A stretch of DNA of 64,000 bases from an uncultured Agromyces sp. (GTDB lineage Bacteria > Actinomycetota > Actinomycetes > Actinomycetales > Microbacteriaceae), in the NCBI GenBank assembly GCA_913053875.1, contig CAJXGN010000001.1, forward strand, positions 186,001 to 250,000, given 5' to 3'. Within the stretch, counting starts at the first letter, position 1. Each line of letters starts with the position of its first letter. Shown here in pieces: positions 56,624 to 63,691 of this stretch. The notes beneath the pieces are model-generated. The model was not told the DNA's origin and did no database searches. It saw only the letters and a program-made list of their open reading frames with translations. Position numbers and translations under genes: made by a program.

Positions 56624-56648
56624 ATCCTACCCTCGCCGTTGATACAGT
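56624..56648. promoter_or_regulatory. Two opposed -10 elements in the 38-bp argS/lipoprotein gap
   Basis: The minus strand has TAGGAT (56629-56624), 7 bases before the argS GTG; the plus strand has TACAGT (56643-56648), 6 bases before the ATG at 56655. The inner ends are 13 bases apart, so polymerases could not occupy both at once. Confidence 0.5.
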
Positions 56649-56654
56649 CGCTCC

Positions 56655-57293
56655 ATGCCACCGCGCCCGACACGCCTCGAACGCCCCCTCCGACTGCTCG
56701 TCGTACCGCTCGTGGCGGCAGCCGTCGTCGTGGGCCTGGCCGCGTGCGCGCCGGAGGAGACGACCGCGACGCCGACCGCGACACCCGAGGAGACGGCCGC
56801 GCAGACCGAGGCGCCCGAGGAGACGGATGCGGCCACGCCGACGCCCACCCCGACGCCCACGGGCGCGCCGGTCGGCCTCGCCTGCGACGAGCTGCTCACG
56901 CTCGACCAGATGTACGCCTTCAACCCGAACTACGGCACGGACCCCGGCTACGCCCCGACCGGTGAGCCGGCCGTGTTCTCCGCGTCGATCGACGGCGTCG
57001 CGTGCGGCTGGCTGAACCAGTCCAGCGGGGAGACCATCGAGGTGTCGGTCGCGCGCCCCGTCGGCGACACCATGGAGGACCGCCTCAACGAGGCCGTGCT
57101 CTCCGGCCAGGCGGTGCCCACGTACGGCACGCCGCCGGAGGTGGAGGGGTACTACGGGCGCATCGCGGGCGTCGGCACCGCGCAGGCGTTCGCCGACGGC
57201 TACTGGGTCACCGCCGCATCCGTCGCCTTCTTCGAGCCGGGCGACGCGCAGCCCCTCGTGGAGGCGATGCTGACCAACGTGACGGGCGGCTGA
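56655..57293 (+). CDS. Lipoprotein of unknown function
   Basis: A 212-residue exported protein with a basic start, hydrophobic core and lipobox VGLAAC, so Cys31 should be acylated. A Thr/Pro/Glu-rich stalk (to about residue 72, with TPTPTPT) leads to a compact domain with two more cysteines (LACDELL and GVACGW), which could form a disulfide. No family is recognised. It is divergent from argS and followed 44 bases later by tRNA-Arg. Its -10-like TACAGT is 6 bases before the ATG. Confidence 0.8.
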   Translation: MPPRPTRLERPLRLLVVPLVAAAVVVGLAACAPEETTATPTATPEETAAQTEAPEETDAATPTPTPTPTGAPVGLACDELLTLDQMYAFNPNYGTDPGYAPTGEPAVFSASIDGVACGWLNQSSGETIEVSVARPVGDTMEDRLNEAVLSGQAVPTYGTPPEVEGYYGRIAGVGTAQAFADGYWVTAASVAFFEPGDAQPLVEAMLTNVTGG

Positions 57294-57321
57294 CCCGGTC
57301 GGGAGGCCCGTCGCGGGGTGG

Positions 57322-57327
57322 TAGTCT
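57322..57327 (+). promoter_or_regulatory. -10-like hexamer (TAGTCT) before tRNA-Arg
   Basis: TAGTCT lies 10 bases before the first base of the mature tRNA, within the 44-base gap after the lipoprotein gene. Confidence 0.35.
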
Positions 57328-57337
57328 CTTGCGGTGC

Positions 57338-57410
57338 GCCTCCGTAGCTCAGGGGATAGAGCGCCGGTTTCCGGTACCGTAGGTCGGGGGTTCGAATCCC
57401 TCCGGGGGCA
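57338..57410 (+). tRNA. tRNA-Arg (anticodon CCG)
   Basis: A 73-base cloverleaf. The acceptor GCCTCCG pairs with CGGGGGC (one G-U), the D arm is GCTC/GAGC, the anticodon stem CCGGT/ACCGT encloses loop TTCCGGT with anticodon CCG at 57371-57373, and the T arm GGGGG-TTCGAAT-CCCTC is followed by acceptor and discriminator A at 57410. The CCA end is not encoded. Position 27:43 is a C-U mismatch. It reads CGG codons, which are frequent in this GC-rich DNA. Confidence 0.95.
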
Positions 57411-57473
57411 CGTTTCGACGAGGGTCGCCGACGGCGTCCGGTGAGTGATTCCCGGCCCCGTGGGGACATCGGT

Positions 57474-58133
57474 GTGACGGACCGCAGCGCTGAGCGCGAG
57501 GACATGATCGCGTGGCACCTCGAGCCGCGCGGCATCCGCGACCCCGCCGTGCTCGACGCCATGCGCGCCGTGCCGCGGGAGGCCTTCCTGCCCGCCCGGC
57601 TGCGCGACGAGGCGTACGCCGACCACCCGCTGCCGATCGGCGACGGGCAGACCATCTCGCAGCCGTACGTCGTCGCGCTGACGGCGCAGGCGGCGCGCAT
57701 CCGCCCCGGCGACCGGGTGCTCGAGGTCGGCACCGGGTCGGGCTACGCGGCGGCGGTGCTCGCCCGACTGGCCGGCGAGGTGTGGACCGTCGAGCGGATG
57801 CCGTCGCTGGCGACGGGAGCCGCCGAGGCGCTCGCCGCGGCCGGCGTGCGCAACGTGCACGTCGTCACGGGCGACGGGACGCTCGGGCTCCCCGACCACG
57901 CGCCGTTCGACGCGATCGTCGCAGCGGCGGCCGGGCCCGACGTGCCGCTCCCCTGGCTGGACCAGCTCGCCGACGGCGGCTGCATCGTGATGCCGCTCGA
58001 GCAGGGCGGAGGCCAGCACCTCGTGCGCGTCACGCGCCCGACCGACGGCGAGCCGGTGATCGAGCGGCTCGAGTCGGTGCGCTTCGTGCCGCTCGTGGGC
58101 GAGCACGGCTGGCATCGCGACGCCCGATCGTGA
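57474..58133 (+). CDS. pcm: Protein-L-isoaspartate O-methyltransferase family protein
   Basis: A 219-residue SAM-dependent enzyme that repairs isoaspartyl residues in aged proteins. The family pattern is clear: GIRDPAVLDAMRAVPREAFL, the substrate loop PLPIGDGQTISQPYVVA and the SAM motif VLEVGTGSGYAAAVLA. GTG 57474 is preferred since GGGGA is 7-8 bases upstream and the length then fits; GTG 57441 is also in frame. It follows the tRNA by 63 bases and precedes a sigma factor gene. Confidence 0.88.
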   Translation: MTDRSAEREDMIAWHLEPRGIRDPAVLDAMRAVPREAFLPARLRDEAYADHPLPIGDGQTISQPYVVALTAQAARIRPGDRVLEVGTGSGYAAAVLARLAGEVWTVERMPSLATGAAEALAAAGVRNVHVVTGDGTLGLPDHAPFDAIVAAAAGPDVPLPWLDQLADGGCIVMPLEQGGGQHLVRVTRPTDGEPVIERLESVRFVPLVGEHGWHRDARS

Positions 58134-58140
58134 CCGCGAC

Positions 58141-58175
58141 GCAACGTTCCGGCGCCCCCGTTCGTCTCGTACAGT
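58141..58175 (+). promoter_or_regulatory. Candidate ECF-type promoter of the sigma factor gene
   Basis: GCAACGTT (58141) and CGTACAGT (58168) are separated by 19 bases, similar to the AAC / CGT pattern used by extracytoplasmic-function sigma factors. They stand 46 bases before the sigma gene start, as expected for self-activation. Confidence 0.35.
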
Positions 58176-58220
58176 GACGGGCAGCGTGCCCGTCGCCGGG
58201 CGGACGCGACGGAGGTGACG

Positions 58221-58805
58221 ATGGCGGGCGGATGGCAGGAAGCCGTCGAGGACCTCGTCGCGCGCCGCGGCGCCGCGCTGACCCGCTTCGCGGTGCTCGT
58301 GTGCGGGAACGAGGACGACGCGGCCGACATCGTGCAGGAGTCGCTCGCGCGCGCCTGGGCGAGGCCGGGCCGCGCCGTCGACCCGCAGCGCGCCGAGGCC
58401 TACGTGCGACGGACGATCGCGAACGCGGTGATCGACGGGCAGCGGCGCGGCGGGCGCTGGCGGCGCATCCGCCACCTGATCGCCGAGCCGGTGGTGCACG
58501 AGGCCGACACGGATGCCTCGGACGAGCGCCTCGAACTGCTGCGACGCCTGGGCGACCTGCCGCCGCGGCAGCGCGCCTGCCTGGTGCTGCGCTACTACGA
58601 GGACCGCACGGTCGACGAGATCGCGCGCCTGCTGGGCATCCGGCCGGGGTCCGTCAAGCGCTACCTGTCGGACGGGCTGGACGCGCTGTTCGCCGCGCTG
58701 GACCCGGCCGCGGCGGCAGCCGGGGTGCGCCGCGCCGACCTGCGCGGCGCGTCGGGGGCGATCGGGGCGGGCGACGTGCGCGAACGACGGGGGGCGGGGG
58801 CATGA
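58221..58805 (+). CDS. ECF RNA polymerase sigma factor (SigE-type family)
   Basis: A 194-residue group 4 sigma factor. Region 2 is seen in LTRFAVLVCGNEDDAADIVQ and YVRRTIANAVIDGQRR; region 4 in LPPRQRACLVLRYYEDRTVD with the recognition helix around GIRPGSVKRYLSDGLDAL. Its N-terminal pattern matches the actinobacterial SigE family. ATG 58221 has GGAGG 5 bases upstream. The next gene, a membrane protein, overlaps by 4 bases and is the likely partner. Confidence 0.92.
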   Translation: MAGGWQEAVEDLVARRGAALTRFAVLVCGNEDDAADIVQESLARAWARPGRAVDPQRAEAYVRRTIANAVIDGQRRGGRWRRIRHLIAEPVVHEADTDASDERLELLRRLGDLPPRQRACLVLRYYEDRTVDEIARLLGIRPGSVKRYLSDGLDALFAALDPAAAAAGVRRADLRGASGAIGAGDVRERRGAGA

Positions 58806-59527
58806 GCACCACGACGGGCGGCGGGCGCCGCGAGGACGAGCTGCGCGAGGCGCTGCGGGGGCGGGCGGATGCCGCGGAGCCGGCGCTCGACGTCGACGCG
58901 ATCGCCGCGCGGGGCGCGCGCATCCGCCGGGCGCGGCGGCAGGGTGTCGTCGCGGTCGCGGCGGGCGTGTTCGCCGTCGCGGCGCTGGGCGGCGTCGTGT
59001 GGGCCACGCTGCCCGGTTCGGGTGGCGACACGATCGCCGCGAGCGCGCCCGACGAGCGCGCCGAGGAGGAGTCGGCGGACGACGCGGCCGGGTCGGGCCT
59101 CGCCGACGGGGACGCGGCGGCCGTCGAGGAGGCGGCGGGCGCATGCGCGGTCGACTCCGCCGCACCGGCGCCGGGACTCGTGGTGACGAGCGCGCTCCCC
59201 GACGTGCTCGCCGCCGACGCGCCCGTCGCGGGCCGGGTCGAGGTGCGCAACGACTCGGACGAGGCGCTGGCGGGCGCCGTCGACCTGCGGGTCGAGCTGC
59301 TCGCGCGCGACGGCACGCTGCTCGCGGCGGGCGACGGCGGCACCGTGCGGATCGACCTGGCGGCCGGCGCGTCCGCGGAGTTCGACCTGGTCGCGGCGCC
59401 GGTGCCGTGCGGCGACGGGCCGATCACCGCGGCCGCCGCGGTGCGCGCGGTGGCGACCGTGCAGCCGGACGACGGGAGCGAGCCGCTGCGCGCCGACGGC
59501 GCGGCCGAGCCGGTGCGCGTCGACTGA
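58802..59527 (+). CDS. Membrane protein paired with the sigma factor, possible anti-sigma factor
   Basis: A 241-residue protein with a cytosolic N terminus of about 47 residues, one membrane span (VVAVAAGVFAVAALGGVVWA) and an outer acidic domain with two cysteines. The start pattern (LREALRGRADAAEPALDVDAIAARGARIRRARR) is common in proteins next to SigE-type sigma genes. There is no HXXXCXXC zinc motif, so it is not a standard ZAS anti-sigma factor. The ATG overlaps the sigma stop by 4 bases. Confidence 0.75.
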   Translation: MSTTTGGGRREDELREALRGRADAAEPALDVDAIAARGARIRRARRQGVVAVAAGVFAVAALGGVVWATLPGSGGDTIAASAPDERAEEESADDAAGSGLADGDAAAVEEAAGACAVDSAAPAPGLVVTSALPDVLAADAPVAGRVEVRNDSDEALAGAVDLRVELLARDGTLLAAGDGGTVRIDLAAGASAEFDLVAAPVPCGDGPITAAAAVRAVATVQPDDGSEPLRADGAAEPVRVD

Positions 59528-59541
59528 CGCCCGGGCTCGAT

Positions 59542-59557
59542 ATGCTCCACTGAGCAT
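59542..59557. promoter_or_regulatory. Palindrome ATGCTC-CACT-GAGCAT, candidate ROK operator
   Basis: A perfect 6-bp inverted repeat with 4-base spacer, overlapping a -10-like TATGCT (59541-59546), 36 bases before the ROK gene start. The position fits autoregulation. Confidence 0.4.
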
Positions 59558-59593
59558 GCGCCGGACCGCGGCGCACACTCGGGGGAGGCGCGG

Positions 59594-60769
59594 ATGACGG
59601 ATGCCACGGCCAAGGGCACGCCGGCCTGGCTCGGCGCCGTCAACGACCGCGCGGGCCTGTCGGTGCTGCTCGAGCACGGACCGCTGACCCGGCAGCGCAT
59701 CTGCGAGCTGGTCGGCGTCTCCAAGCCCACCGCGTCGCTCATCATGCAGCGCCTCATCACGGGCGGCTTCATCGAGGAGCGCGGCCGCCTCGCACGCTCG
59801 GCCGGCCCGAGCGCCGTGGTGTACGCCGCCCGGCTCGACCGCCGGCTCGGCGTCGCGGTCGACCTCGACGCCGCCGAGCTGCGGGCGCGCGTCGTGGACG
59901 CCGCCGGCACGGACCACCCCGTCGTGCGCCGTGCCCTGCCCGCGGACCCCGGAGCCCGCGACGCGGTCGCCGAGCTCCGGGACGCGATCGACGAGGCGTG
60001 CGCGGCGGCCGGCGCGGACGCGGCCTCGGTGCGGACCGTGTGCCTCGGCATCCCCGGCTACGTCGATCCGGGCCGCGACGGCGAGCTGTTCAGCGAGACG
60101 CTGCCCGGCTGGCCGACCCGCGGGCTGCACGGGGTGCTCGAGGACGCGCTCGGACGCGACGTGCTCATCGAGAACGACGTCGACCTCGCCGCGCTCGCCG
60201 AGCGTGCGCTCGGCGAACGCGAGGACGCGTTCGCCCTGCTCTGGTTCGGCAACGGCGTCGGCGCGGCGTTCGACGCCGCCGGGGAGCTGCACCGCGGCAG
60301 CTTCGGCGGCGCGGGTGAGATCGGCTTCCTGCCGGCGCCCGCGACCGCGGCGGCGATCGACCCCGGGGCCGGCACCCTGCAGGACCTCGTCGGCGCGCGC
60401 GCCGTGGCGACGCTCGCCTCCCGCCACGGCCTCGCACCCGGCACGGAACCGCTCGCCGGGCTCGACGACTCCCCCGCGCGCGACGCGATCCTCGCCGAGC
60501 TGGCCGACCGCGTGGCGCTCGCGGCGCTGCCGGTGCTCGCAGTGCTCGACCCGGCGGCGCTCGTGCTCGCCGGGCCCACGGCGGCGGCCGGCGGCGACGC
60601 GCTGGCCGCGGCCGTGCAGGAGCGCGTCCGCGCCACGAGCCGTTGGTATCCCGAGGTGACGGCGAGCGCGGTCGGCGACGCGCCCGTGCTCGCGGGTGCC
60701 TCGGTGCTCGCGCAGCGTCGCGTGCGGCGTGCCCTGCTCGACGAGATCGCGGCGGTCGGCGACGACTGA
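59594..60769 (+). CDS. ROK-family transcriptional regulator
   Basis: A 391-residue protein: an N-terminal winged helix-turn-helix (LLEHGPLTRQRICELVGVSK then TASLIMQRL) followed by a ROK sugar-kinase-like domain (VCLGIPGYVDP, LIENDVDLAALAERALGE, WFGNGVGAAFDAAGEL). The CXCGXXGC zinc motif of true ROK kinases is absent: after GGAGEIGFLPAP comes a Cys-free stretch. It is therefore most likely a sugar-responsive repressor of the NagC/XylR type. No sugar transport or catabolic gene is next to it in the window, so the ligand is unknown. Confidence 0.9.
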   Translation: MTDATAKGTPAWLGAVNDRAGLSVLLEHGPLTRQRICELVGVSKPTASLIMQRLITGGFIEERGRLARSAGPSAVVYAARLDRRLGVAVDLDAAELRARVVDAAGTDHPVVRRALPADPGARDAVAELRDAIDEACAAAGADAASVRTVCLGIPGYVDPGRDGELFSETLPGWPTRGLHGVLEDALGRDVLIENDVDLAALAERALGEREDAFALLWFGNGVGAAFDAAGELHRGSFGGAGEIGFLPAPATAAAIDPGAGTLQDLVGARAVATLASRHGLAPGTEPLAGLDDSPARDAILAELADRVALAALPVLAVLDPAALVLAGPTAAAGGDALAAAVQERVRATSRWYPEVTASAVGDAPVLAGASVLAQRRVRRALLDEIAAVGDD

Positions 60770-60803
60770 ACCCGGCACGGTGGACGCTGCGAACGGCCGT
60801 GCC

Positions 60804-60809
60804 TAGACT
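60804..60809 (+). promoter_or_regulatory. -10-like hexamer (TAGACT) before the leader ORF and arginase-family gene
   Basis: TAGACT would start a transcript near 60816, carrying the AGGAGGG ribosome site at 60826-60832 and the leader ORF at 60841. Confidence 0.4.
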
Positions 60810-60840
60810 CGGCTCAGACGACTGCAGGAGGGTGGCGACG

Positions 60841-60891
60841 ATGTCCCGAGAGCGATCGGCACCGGTGCCGGCACCGGTGCGGACGCGGTAG
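60841..60891 (+). CDS. Short leader peptide MSRERSAPVPAPVRTR
   Basis: A 16-codon ORF with an ideal ribosome site (AGGAGGG, 8 bases before ATG) and a TAG stop 6 bases before the GTG of the arginase-family gene, which itself has only a weak site. Four of 16 residues are Arg, two of them at codons 14 and 16 next to the stop. Codons 7-13 lie in two tandem copies of the palindrome GCACCGGTGC (60859-60868, 60871-60880) that can fold as a hairpin. This looks like a regulatory or coupling leader. It may alternatively be chance; no protein homologue is known to me. Confidence 0.45.
   Translation: MSRERSAPVPAPVRTR
60857..60880 (+). repeat. Tandem 10-bp palindromes inside the leader ORF
   Basis: GCACCGGTGC occurs at 60859-60868 and 60871-60880, each self-complementary, with CG between. 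The copies can pair with each other as one stem of about 9 bp, or each be a protein-binding half. They end 18 bases before the arginase-family start. Confidence 0.6.
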
Positions 60892-60897
60892 GCGCAC

Positions 60898-61731
60898 GTG
60901 CCCGCGACCTTCCTGGTGGTGCCCGTCTGGCAGGGCTCGAACAGCGCCCGTGCGCTGCAGCTCGTCGACGGCGCGGAGGCGATCCGGGGCGACCTGCCCG
61001 CGTCCGCGACCCGCACGATCGAGGTGCCGCCGGGGGCCGGCGACGCCCTCGGCAGCGGCGTCAAGCGACTCACCGCGGTGCGCACGGTGCGCGAGCGCAT
61101 CGAGCGCGAGCTGCGCGAGGTCGCCGGCCCGGCGATCGTCGTCGGCGGCGACTGCGGCGCGAGCCTCGGCGCCGTCGCGCACGCCGCCCGGGTGCACGGT
61201 CCGCGCCTCGGGATGCTCTGGCTCGACGCCCACGCCGACCTGCACACGCCGGACACCTCCCCATCGGGCGCGTTCGGCGGCATGGCGCTCGGCGCCGTGC
61301 TCGGTCACGGCGCCGACGGACTCGCCCTGGACGAGGGGCGGGCGGTGCCGGCGGCGAACGTCGTGCTGGGCGGCGCGCGCGACCTCGACGACGCGGAGGC
61401 GGAGCTGCTCGAGGCATCCGACGTCACCGTCGTCGACGTCGACGGGCTCGCCCGCGTCGAGCACGTGCTCGACGCGTTCGCCCGCGCGGGCGTCGAACAG
61501 GTCTACGTGCACATCGACCTCGACGTGCTCGACCCGGCAACGTTCGCGGGCGTGGCCGACGCGGTGCCGTTCGGCGCGTCGCCCGCCGACGTGGCGGACC
61601 TGCTGCGCGCGGTGCTCGCCCGCCACGGGCTCGCGGGCGCGACCATCGCGGGCTTCGCGCCCGCCGACGCCGTGACGGCGGGCGACGACCTGCCGACGAT
61701 CCTGCGCCTCATCGGCGCGCTCACGTCCTGA
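60898..61731 (+). CDS. Arginase/agmatinase/formiminoglutamase-family hydrolase
   Basis: A 277-residue ureohydrolase-family protein. Metal motifs are WLDAHADLHT and HIDLDVLDP, both intact. The first motif, usually GGDHS, reads VVGGDCGASLG, so one Mn-binding His is Cys. Length suits a bacterial arginase or a related guanidino hydrolase, and the substrate cannot be fixed. Start GTG 60898 has a poor ribosome site (AGG), and the leader ORF stop lies 6 bases upstream, which suggests reinitiation. A flavoprotein gene follows 41 bases later. Confidence 0.83.
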   Translation: MPATFLVVPVWQGSNSARALQLVDGAEAIRGDLPASATRTIEVPPGAGDALGSGVKRLTAVRTVRERIERELREVAGPAIVVGGDCGASLGAVAHAARVHGPRLGMLWLDAHADLHTPDTSPSGAFGGMALGAVLGHGADGLALDEGRAVPAANVVLGGARDLDDAEAELLEASDVTVVDVDGLARVEHVLDAFARAGVEQVYVHIDLDVLDPATFAGVADAVPFGASPADVADLLRAVLARHGLAGATIAGFAPADAVTAGDDLPTILRLIGALTS

Positions 61732-61772
61732 CGGTCGCCGAAACGCCGTCGGGCCCGACCGGGAGGAGCCGG

Positions 61773-63218
61773 ATGGAGACCACGACCACCGACGTCATCG
61801 TGATCGGCGCGGGCGCCGTCGGCGAGAACGTCGTCGACCGCGTGATCGCGGGAGGCCTCGAGGCGATCGTCGTCGAGCACGAGCTCGTCGGCGGGGAGTG
61901 CTCGTACTGGGCGTGCGAGCCCTCGAAGACGCTGCTGCGCTCGGGCGCGGCGCTGCGGGCCGCGCAGCGCGTGCCCGGTGCGGCCGAGGCCGTCACCGGC
62001 CCGCTCGATGCGGACGCCGTGCTCGCCCGGCGCAACGCGCGCGTGGGCGACTGGGACGACTCCGGCCAGGTGCGCTGGCTCGAGGGCGTCGGCGCCACGC
62101 TCGTGCGCGGCCACGCCCGCCTCGACGGCGAGCGCCGTGTGCGGGTGGCCGGCGCCGACGGCGAGGAGCGCCTGCTCGAGGCCCGGCATGCGGTGGTCGT
62201 CGCCACGGGGTCGGCGCCGAAGCTGCCCGACATCGACGGCCTCGCGCTGGTGCGACCGTGGACGAGCCGCGAGGCCACCAGCGCCCAGCAGGTGCCGGGG
62301 CGACTCGCGATCATCGGCGGCGGCGTCGTCGGCTGCGAGATGGCCACCGCATGGGCGTCGCTCGGCTCGGAGGTCACCCTGCTCTCGCGCAGCGGCCTGC
62401 TGTCGAAGTTCGAGCCGTTCGCGGGCGATGCGGTGACCGCCGGCATCCGCTCGCTCCGGGTCGACGTGCGCACCGGCTGCACGCCCACCGCGGTGCACCG
62501 CGACGCCGACGACCGGGTCGTGCTCGCCCTGCCGGACGGCGAGGAGCTGGTGGCCGACGAGGTGCTCGTCGCGACCGGTCGCCGGGCGCGGGTCGAGGAC
62601 GTCGGGCTCGAGACCGTCGGTCTCGACACCGAGGGCTGGATCGAGGTCGACGACACCCTGCGCGTGCGCGCCGGCGGGCTCGACTGGCTGTACGCCGCGG
62701 GCGACGTGACGGGCCGCGCGCTGCTCACCCACCAGGGCAAGTACCAGGCGCGGGCGGCGGGCGACGCGATCGCGGCCCGCGCTGCCGGCGCCGAGGTCGA
62801 CGACGCCGCCTGGGGCGCGCACGTCGCCACGGCCGACCACGCCGCGGTGCCGCAGGTCGCGTTCACCGAGCCCGAGGCCGCCACGGTCGGCCTCACCGCC
62901 GCCGACGCGGAGCAGCGGGGCATCCGCACCCGTGTCGTCGAGTACGACCTGGGTTGGGTGGCCGGCGCCACCGACCGCGCCGACGGCTACGAGGGCCGCG
63001 CGAACCTCGTCGTCGACGAGGACCGTCGCGTCGTCGTCGGGGCGACCTTCGTCGGGCAGGACGTCGCCGAGCTCCTGCACGCCGCGACGATCGCCGTCGT
63101 CGGCGAGGTGCCGATCGACCGGCTCTGGCACGCCGTGCCGTCGTTCCCCACGCTCAGCGAGGTGTGGCTGCGACTGCTCGAGGCCTACGGCCGCCCGGGC
63201 CACGAGGGCGACGCATGA
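61773..63218 (+). CDS. FAD-dependent pyridine nucleotide-disulfide oxidoreductase
   Basis: A 481-residue flavoprotein of the dihydrolipoamide dehydrogenase/mercuric reductase group. FAD motif: VIVIGAGAVGENVVDRV; redox disulfide: GGECSYWACEPSKTLLR (CX4C); NAD(P) motif: LAIIGGGVVGCEMATAWASL; second FAD motif: LYAAGDVTGRALLTHQGKY. The dimer domain ends with AVPSFPTLSEVWLRLLE, including the region of the catalytic His-Glu pair of the family (here AVPSFPTLSE). There is no lipoyl or heavy-metal domain, so the partner is unknown. GGGAGGAG precedes the ATG. The next gene overlaps by 4 bases. Confidence 0.9.
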   Translation: METTTTDVIVIGAGAVGENVVDRVIAGGLEAIVVEHELVGGECSYWACEPSKTLLRSGAALRAAQRVPGAAEAVTGPLDADAVLARRNARVGDWDDSGQVRWLEGVGATLVRGHARLDGERRVRVAGADGEERLLEARHAVVVATGSAPKLPDIDGLALVRPWTSREATSAQQVPGRLAIIGGGVVGCEMATAWASLGSEVTLLSRSGLLSKFEPFAGDAVTAGIRSLRVDVRTGCTPTAVHRDADDRVVLALPDGEELVADEVLVATGRRARVEDVGLETVGLDTEGWIEVDDTLRVRAGGLDWLYAAGDVTGRALLTHQGKYQARAAGDAIAARAAGAEVDDAAWGAHVATADHAAVPQVAFTEPEAATVGLTAADAEQRGIRTRVVEYDLGWVAGATDRADGYEGRANLVVDEDRRVVVGATFVGQDVAELLHAATIAVVGEVPIDRLWHAVPSFPTLSEVWLRLLEAYGRPGHEGDA

Positions 63219-63613
63219 TCCGGCGGGTGCTGCTCGACTCCCCCGTGAGCCGGGCCGGGTTCTGGTACGCGCACCTGGTCGGGCTCGCCTGGGGCTTCCT
63301 CTGGAGCACCGGCCGGGTCGAGAAGGAGGGCGGGCTGGTCGTCTTCCGCGGCATGCCGAAGTGGACCTTCGGTCGCGGCGGCTCGTGCGTCGGAGCCTGC
63401 TATCTCACGAACGAGAACGTCTCCGAGCCCGTGCTGCGGCACGAGCGCGTGCACGTGGCGCAGTGGCGGCGGTACGGCATGCTCTTCCCGTTCCTGTACC
63501 TGCTGTCGGGCCGGAACCCGCTGCGGAACCGGTTCGAGATCGAGGCCGGGCTGGAGGACGGCGGGTACGTGAAGCGGACGCGCCGCACGACGCCGCGCCG
63601 CACGACGGGCTGA
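63215..63613 (+). CDS. Small conserved-looking protein with HEXXH-type motif, function unknown
   Basis: A 132-residue protein. Residues about 14-30 are hydrophobic (FWYAHLVGLAWGFLW) and 84-98 again (GMLFPFLYLL). Between them is LRHERVHVAQWRRYG, which contains HERVH, the HEXXH zinc-metalloprotease pattern, and a Gln/Arg rather than an obvious third ligand; Glu of FEIEAG further on could serve. The C terminus is Arg/Thr-rich. Two Cys (SCVGAC) precede the motif. Its ATG overlaps the flavoprotein stop by 4 bases. Catalysis is not proven. Confidence 0.7.
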   Translation: MIRRVLLDSPVSRAGFWYAHLVGLAWGFLWSTGRVEKEGGLVVFRGMPKWTFGRGGSCVGACYLTNENVSEPVLRHERVHVAQWRRYGMLFPFLYLLSGRNPLRNRFEIEAGLEDGGYVKRTRRTTPRRTTG

Positions 63614-63691
63614 GGCTGCCGGCGGGAACGGCGACGGCCGGGCGGCGCCTGCGGGAGGCATCCGCCCGGCCGTGCACCGGGTCGCGGGAGG

